From Thermoplasmata archaeon (GTDB lineage Archaea; Thermoplasmatota; Thermoplasmata; Thermoplasmatales; Thermoplasmataceae): DNA of 19,122 bases. Position numbers and translations under genes: made by a program. Below are positions 15,382 through 19,122 of the stretch, in pieces; position 1 is the stretch's first letter; the number at the start of each line of letters is the position of its first letter. Below the pieces are notes generated by a model. It searched no databases and was not told the DNA's origin. It saw only the letters and a program-made list of their open reading frames with translations. The stretch is from positions 1-19,122 of the forward strand of contig JAJZZW010000019.1 of assembly GCA_021797385.1 (NCBI GenBank). The letters run 5' to 3'.

Positions 15382-16248
15382 ATGAAAACGATAAGAATTG
15401 GTGCACTTGCAGATTCCGGAGACCTTTATCCATTCATACCATTAATTGAGAAAAAAGTAAAGAGTGATGATTTCAATCTTGAGTTTGAATTTATACCGAC
15501 GGTTCAGGAGGTTAATGATAAAATTGTGAAAAAGGAAGTTGATATTTCAGTACCATCAGCCGCACTGTATCCATATGTGCAGAAGGATTATTTCATTCTT
15601 TCCAGTGCTGTGGCATCAGCAGTAGATGGAATTACAGGCATGCCCATTCTCGCCATGAAAAATATGGATATGGAAGAAATAAAAAATTCAAAAATTATTG
15701 TACACGGATTAAACACAACTGCCCTCAATCTTTATAAATTATTGATAGGAAAATACAGAAAACTTGTTGTGGTTCACAGGGTGCTGGATGAGGTAAATGC
15801 CATGGTTGAGGAAGGCGGCGTCATGGTTGCAGTTCATGAACTGAAAGCCATGTACGATTTGAAGAAGATGGGCGTAGATCCGCACAGGCTCGCCAGCATG
15901 TGGGAAATGTGGAAAGAGCTATCTGGAAATAAGCCGATGCCCATGGGAACGGTCCTGATAAACTCAGAAATCGGTGAGGAATACGCTGTTAAATTCAGGG
16001 AATTATACAACAGGAGCAAGAAATATGCAGAATCCCATATGGAGGAAGTGCTTCCTGTGGATGTAAAGATCATGAGGGAAGTTCAGAATTCAGATATAAG
16101 TTTAGAGGTAATAAAAGGTACTATAGGGGCAGATATCAAGGAATACAATGTTTCATTAAATGATGTAAGGTCAGGATTGGAATTCTTCTATGATATAATG
16201 TACAAAAGAAACCTGCTTCCCGGCGTAAAAGAAATAAGGCTTATTTGA
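15382..16248 (+). CDS. MqnA/MqnD-family protein, 1,4-dihydroxy-6-naphthoate synthase-like
   Basis: A 288-aa cytoplasmic protein with the periplasmic-binding-protein fold of the futalosine menaquinone pathway enzymes MqnA/MqnD. Supporting features are the KKEVDISVPSAALYPYV segment (50-66), VMVAVHELKAMYDLKKMG (147-164) with His152 at the place of the conserved His of the MqnD 'VIIHE' motif, WEMWKEL followed by PMPMGTVLINS (185-195), and absence of a signal peptide. The N-terminus (IGALADSGDLYPF) differs from the 'SPCPNDTF' start of true MqnD, so it may be a divergent MqnD, an MqnA-like enzyme or a paralogue with another substrate. No other mqn gene is in the window. Thermoplasmatales are known to make menaquinone-type quinones, which fits. 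ATG 15382 is supported by a TATA box at leaderless distance. Confidence 0.72.
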   Translation: MKTIRIGALADSGDLYPFIPLIEKKVKSDDFNLEFEFIPTVQEVNDKIVKKEVDISVPSAALYPYVQKDYFILSSAVASAVDGITGMPILAMKNMDMEEIKNSKIIVHGLNTTALNLYKLLIGKYRKLVVVHRVLDEVNAMVEEGGVMVAVHELKAMYDLKKMGVDPHRLASMWEMWKELSGNKPMPMGTVLINSEIGEEYAVKFRELYNRSKKYAESHMEEVLPVDVKIMREVQNSDISLEVIKGTIGADIKEYNVSLNDVRSGLEFFYDIMYKRNLLPGVKEIRLI

Positions 16249-16256
16249 AACCTCAA

Positions 16257-16275
16257 GCCAGTGATCTTTACTGGC
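16257..16275. terminator. Hairpin between convergent genes
   Basis: GCCAGT and ACTGGC form a perfect 6-bp stem with a 7-nt loop, 9 nt after the stop of the MqnA/MqnD-like gene. A TTTTAAAA stretch follows 7 nt downstream. The 42-bp gap separates two convergent stops, so the hairpin could help end either transcript. Archaeal termination relies mainly on T-tracts, so the role is an inference. Confidence 0.35.
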
Positions 16276-16290
16276 CAATAATTTTAAAAC

Positions 16291-17094
16291 TTAATTCGCC
16301 GGGATCCATCTGATAAAATAAACGCCACGGTCCGGATTTTCAATAGTATAATCCAGCTTTTTAAGATTGCTTTCAAATTTTTCATTGAGCTTTAAGTTGT
16401 TTAGTTTAAATCCTTCCAAAGAACCTTTATAATGAAATTTACCGGCCTCTGTATATTTATAGTTTTCAGGGAATTTTACAGATATATTAAACTTCAACGC
16501 CTTGTAATACATCATGATGCCCTCGCCTATATATTCCTCATTATATTTTTCTATAGCCTCCTCACGATTTTTTGCGTAGTAGTTATCAAGCCATAAATAA
16601 TAGCTAAATTTAACAAAATCTCCCCGTTTAATTGCAGGTTCTGGCTCTGCAATGAATTTTAAATTATCTTTTTTTCTATCTTTAGCCAGACTTAAAGTTA
16701 CCGGTATTTTTTTCATCTTCTGATTATATAATTGATAAACATTGATACTGTTGAGCCTGGCTTTGGGATTATAATTTTTATTTCCTGAAAGATATATAGA
16801 ACCAAATTCTAAATTTTTTAATTCTTTTGATATAACAATAAATTCTTCCTCTATTTTTACAGCCCTATTCCCGTTTGCAAAAACTTTTACAAATTTATTT
16901 TTTGATAATACCAGGGTTTTAATATTGTTATTTACACAAAATTTATCCTTATAAAAAATTATTTTATTTTTTTTCAGGTAATTATAAGCATTTTTAAAAT
17001 GGGATATCTTACCATTGAAATTCTGTGCTAGATTAACATAGGAGTTGTTCTCCATATTACTGAGTATAAACATAATGTTTTTTGTGTTAATCAC
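16291..17094 (-). CDS. AT-rich orphan protein with probable N-terminal winged helix
   Basis: A 267-aa protein I do not recognise as a whole. Residues 7-55 (MFILSNMENNSYVNLA, then SHFKNAYNYLKKNKIIFYKDKFCV) have the spacing of a winged-helix DNA-binding domain: a helix, a YVNLA turn, a recognition-like helix ending in YLKK, then a two-strand wing. The rest alternates hydrophobic and polar residues and looks beta-rich, with GDFVKFSYYLWLD (158-170), NISVKFPENYKY (203-214) and a C-terminal YFIRWIPAN. Lys, Asn, Ile and Tyr are very abundant and A/T-ending codons dominate, unlike the metabolic genes to the left, which suggests recent acquisition or fast evolution. GTG 17094 is used because TAATATAAG (17115-17123) is placed 25 nt upstream; ATG 17073 is the alternative. 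It is divergent from the beta-propeller gene, whose promoter palindrome it might bind. Confidence 0.65.
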   Translation of the reverse strand: MINTKNIMFILSNMENNSYVNLAQNFNGKISHFKNAYNYLKKNKIIFYKDKFCVNNNIKTLVLSKNKFVKVFANGNRAVKIEEEFIVISKELKNLEFGSIYLSGNKNYNPKARLNSINVYQLYNQKMKKIPVTLSLAKDRKKDNLKFIAEPEPAIKRGDFVKFSYYLWLDNYYAKNREEAIEKYNEEYIGEGIMMYYKALKFNISVKFPENYKYTEAGKFHYKGSLEGFKLNNLKLNEKFESNLKKLDYTIENPDRGVYFIRWIPAN

Positions 17095-17114
17095 AAAGTC
17101 AAATACATAAGAAA

Positions 17115-17123
17115 CTTATATTA
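17115..17123 (-). promoter_or_regulatory. TATA box of the winged-helix gene
   Basis: TAATATAAG on the minus strand is centred about 25 nt upstream of GTG 17094. It supports the GTG as a leaderless start and argues against the downstream ATG at 17073. Confidence 0.45.
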
Positions 17124-17366
17124 TTAATTATATATACATTTATTATAATAACACAAAAATATTTAATTCTCAGAAACCATCTTCTAGGATTCACCATGAA
17201 TATCAGGAAGGCATGAGCCATATTCCTATAAAACATTATTGATTGTTCAGCAGGTGGCACATACTGAGTTATATGTTTCCAATTTGTTCCTCTGTAAATG
17301 TAACAATATGAATGAGAATTCATAAGAACTGTGAAAATACAAATATAACGAATTCTGTTACTTTAT

Positions 17367-17376
17367 GATATTTAAA
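17367..17376 (+). promoter_or_regulatory. TATA-like box of the beta-propeller gene
   Basis: GATATTTAAA lies directly before the 27-bp palindrome and predicts transcription near 17398. That would leave a leader of about 35 nt containing the GTGAGGT Shine-Dalgarno (17418-17423 region). A second AT-rich stretch, TTTTATATA (17405-17413), would instead give a leaderless mRNA. The presence of a Shine-Dalgarno favours the first. Confidence 0.45.
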
Positions 17377-17403
17377 CTTTTTTGTGCAAGATGCACAAAA
17401 AAG
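17377..17403. promoter_or_regulatory. Perfect 12+12 bp palindrome, candidate operator
   Basis: CTTTTTTGTGCA, a 3-nt AGA spacer, and TGCACAAAAAAG form an uninterrupted 12-bp inverted repeat. It abuts the upstream TATA-like box and covers the predicted transcription start of the beta-propeller gene. No gene reads into it from either side, so a terminator role is unlikely. A dimeric repressor site is the simplest reading; an RNA hairpin in the leader is the alternative. Confidence 0.6.
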
Positions 17404-17432
17404 ATTTTATATATTAGTGAGGTAAAGAATTT

Positions 17433-19094
17433 ATGAATAAATCTGGCAAAAAATTCAAAGTAATTGCCATTCTTGTTGTCGGCTTATTTGTATTGACAGT
17501 TTTTTCTGGAATAAGTGAACAGACAAATTTACAGGCAAATCCAATAAATAATAAATCCAATCAGGACGCCGGTATTGATTTGAGAAGTAATAACATGCCT
17601 GTCATGTCTAACTTACCTACAACCGCTGACCTTCTCTGGGACAGGAATGACGGATATAGTGTATATCATGGTGGATTAGCAGTAGATGGAGATCGTTTAT
17701 ATGTTTCGCCGGTAGGTAATAGTATTATGGTTTATAATTTAAATGGCACGAACATCTATAACATTACCACTACTGAAACGTCTTATCCTGCATTCGGAGC
17801 CGGCCAGTTATACTTTGGACTTCCACACAACTATTTAGAAGCAGCCACACTCCTAACCGGTAGCAAAGTATATACAGAATCGATTCCCGGCGCTTCAACA
17901 GAGAATAATTTTAACGGGTACCAAACCTTTGTTTATTCGAATGGATGCGTTTATACAACAAGTTATGGCAGTTCAGATTTGACAGCTTTTAATTCGTCGG
18001 TAGGCACGCAGGAATGGCAGTACGTAAGCCATTTAAGTGTCTCAACAGAACCAACAGTAGGTGACTACGAGGTGTTAGTTGGGTTTTCAAATAGTAATGT
18101 AATAAGTGCAATAAATAATACAAATGGCATATTAAACTGGAATGCAACCTTATCTTCATCTCCCAGTGCAAGTATATCTTTTTATAATAATACATTTTTC
18201 GTACCTACACTTAATAACAGATTATATGCAATATCAGATTCTGGGAAAATATTGTGGAATATCTCAATGAATACTGTTTCACTAAGGAAAACAGAGGAAT
18301 TTAATAATACAGTGTATGTATCTGGAATGAATGGGTATTTGTATGCTTACAATGCTACAACAGGAAAGTTAAACTGGGATTTTTTGAGTGGTAACGATGA
18401 AAGTATATGGTCTTCCCCCTTAATAGAAAATAATATGCTTTATTTTGCAACTGCAAATGGCATGGTTTATGATATAAATTCAACCAATGGAAAATTAATA
18501 TGGTATTACAACATAGGCGAGCCTATCAGGAGTAACCTTGTAATTTCTGATAATGAATTAGTGGGATTAACTGAATACGGAACATTATTTGCATTCGGTA
18601 ATAATAGTTCAGTAAACGATAAAAGTTCAATTTTTTCCCCATCAGCCAATGAATACCATGGTAATTATACACACAATGGAATGTACTCAAGTTCAGGACC
18701 CAACAGCATTAAAAATCTTATATGGACTTATGATTTTGGTCAGGGTAATACAGGAATGACAGCCACAAAATACGGTTTGGTTCTTTCATCACCTGGAGAT
18801 TGTATGGGAGAAGCTGATGATTATTCGTTAGGTTTTCCAGTACTAAATAGTACAACTGGAGAAGTAAAAGAGCTTTACACAGCTCCGCCTCAATATAGTG
18901 GTTGGGGGTGGTTTGTTGAAAATAAATATATACCAACACAAGCAGGTATTTCCATGTATAGCGTTTATTATAATGATGCTCCCGGTTATGGGATTTATGG
19001 AACCGGTAACGCATTTTATGGTGATTCCCCTTATAATAGTGCGGAGCATATTGGGGAATTGCAGGGCACATATACATTTAGGACTTGTGAATAA
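17433..19094 (+). CDS. Secreted PQQ-type beta-propeller repeat protein
   Basis: A 553-aa protein with a Sec-type signal sequence: a basic N-terminus (KKFK) and a hydrophobic core, about res 9-25, VIAILVVGLFVLTVFSG. It may be cleaved or may serve as an anchor. The mature part shows about seven PQQ/WD-like blades between res 80 and 390. The common unit is 'NNxLYxxxxNGxLYAxNxxTGKLxW', clearest at 259-276, 292-316 and 333-358. A partial repeat of the pattern lies at 427-485. Many N-x-S/T sequons and a high Asn, Ser and Tyr content fit a glycosylated cell-surface protein of an acidophile. The function is unknown: such propellers serve as binding or assembly scaffolds or, with bound PQQ, as dehydrogenases. 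No C-terminal membrane anchor is present, and the Gly/Tyr-rich tail ends abruptly at TYTFRTCE. GTGAGGT lies about 9 nt before ATG 17433. Confidence 0.82.
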   Translation: MNKSGKKFKVIAILVVGLFVLTVFSGISEQTNLQANPINNKSNQDAGIDLRSNNMPVMSNLPTTADLLWDRNDGYSVYHGGLAVDGDRLYVSPVGNSIMVYNLNGTNIYNITTTETSYPAFGAGQLYFGLPHNYLEAATLLTGSKVYTESIPGASTENNFNGYQTFVYSNGCVYTTSYGSSDLTAFNSSVGTQEWQYVSHLSVSTEPTVGDYEVLVGFSNSNVISAINNTNGILNWNATLSSSPSASISFYNNTFFVPTLNNRLYAISDSGKILWNISMNTVSLRKTEEFNNTVYVSGMNGYLYAYNATTGKLNWDFLSGNDESIWSSPLIENNMLYFATANGMVYDINSTNGKLIWYYNIGEPIRSNLVISDNELVGLTEYGTLFAFGNNSSVNDKSSIFSPSANEYHGNYTHNGMYSSSGPNSIKNLIWTYDFGQGNTGMTATKYGLVLSSPGDCMGEADDYSLGFPVLNSTTGEVKELYTAPPQYSGWGWFVENKYIPTQAGISMYSVYYNDAPGYGIYGTGNAFYGDSPYNSAEHIGELQGTYTFRTCE

Positions 19095-19122
19095 ATAACA
19101 TTTATTTTTATATTAGAAGTTG
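19095..19122 (+). terminator. T-rich stretch after the beta-propeller gene
   Basis: TTTATTTTTATATT starts about 8 nt after the stop codon. T-rich tracts terminate archaeal RNA polymerase, so this could be the gene's terminator, but the window ends here. Confidence 0.3.

Larger units (their letters stand above)
17095..17432. other. 338-bp divergent intergenic region
   Basis: This AT-rich gap holds the minus-strand promoter of the winged-helix gene at its left end and, at its right end, the promoter and 27-bp palindrome of the beta-propeller gene. The middle (about 17165-17330) is less AT-rich than its flanks and could be eroded coding DNA. A 74-codon minus-strand frame there (17099-17323) has no recognisable motif and is not called as a gene. 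No RNA gene was recognised. Confidence 0.5.

Noticed and set aside
17099..17323. 74-codon minus-strand open frame in the gap before the beta-propeller gene
   Set aside because: No Shine-Dalgarno or motif was recognised. The 3' end is built from AT-only sequence, and it overlaps the promoter of the winged-helix gene. A decayed transposase or gene remnant is possible but unsupported.
1..19122. tRNA/rRNA genes, CRISPR arrays, insertion sequences
   Set aside because: The gaps were read on both strands. No cloverleaf-like gene, regularly spaced repeats, intact transposase or terminal inverted repeats were found.

Overview
The window reads as a stretch of chromosome from an archaeon, most likely one of the acidophilic Thermoplasmatales (Ferroplasma/Acidiplasma/Cuniculiplasma-like). 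This is inferred from four things: an AT-rich genome, LysW-type lysine biosynthesis genes, an archaeal-style hydroxyacyl-CoA dehydrogenase/enoyl-CoA hydratase fusion, and TATA-like boxes about 26 nt upstream of start codons with no leader. No rRNA, tRNA, CRISPR array or complete mobile element was seen.

Layout. (1) 2-3852, plus strand: a tightly overlapping operon lysZ-lysJ-lysX-lysK, the amino-group-carrier (LysW) route from alpha-aminoadipate to lysine. lysW and lysY are not in the window and may lie upstream. (2) 3858-4607, minus: an unrecognised 249-aa protein. (3) 4648-6576, minus, and 6786-11613, plus: two divergent units that together encode a beta-oxidation spiral. The plus unit holds an AMP-forming acyl-CoA synthetase, a thiolase and two adjacent acyl-CoA dehydrogenase-like proteins. 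The minus unit holds a bifunctional 3-hydroxyacyl-CoA dehydrogenase/enoyl-CoA hydratase. (4) 11634-14220: the complete AmmeMemoRadiSam set (AMMECR1-like, MEMO1-like and the AmrS radical SAM protein). (5) 14210-15234, minus: a nitrilase-superfamily amidohydrolase followed by a small STAS-like protein. (6) 15382-16248, plus: a lone MqnA/MqnD-like periplasmic-binding-fold protein. (7) 16291-17094, minus: a very AT-rich orphan with a probable N-terminal winged helix. (8) 17433-19094, plus: a secreted PQQ-type beta-propeller protein preceded by a perfect 12+12 bp palindrome.

The most interesting observation is the acyl-CoA dehydrogenase pair (9546-11613). The first protein keeps the catalytic glutamate and the flavin-binding TEPSGGSD segment but has lost the RxxFG and GGxGY segments that bind the adenosine half of FAD across the dimer interface. 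The second has lost the first set and kept the second. Their defects complement each other, so they probably form an obligate heteromer with one working FAD site per pair, analogous to the heterotetrameric ChsE-type dehydrogenases of actinobacterial steroid catabolism.

A start-signal pattern runs through the window. First genes of transcription units generally have a TATA-like box centred 24-28 nt before the start codon and no Shine-Dalgarno, so they are probably leaderless. Genes inside operons carry GGAGGT/GGTGA-type Shine-Dalgarno sequences. This pattern decides several starts: TTG for lysX, ATG 10627 for the second dehydrogenase, and GTG for amrS and for the winged-helix gene.
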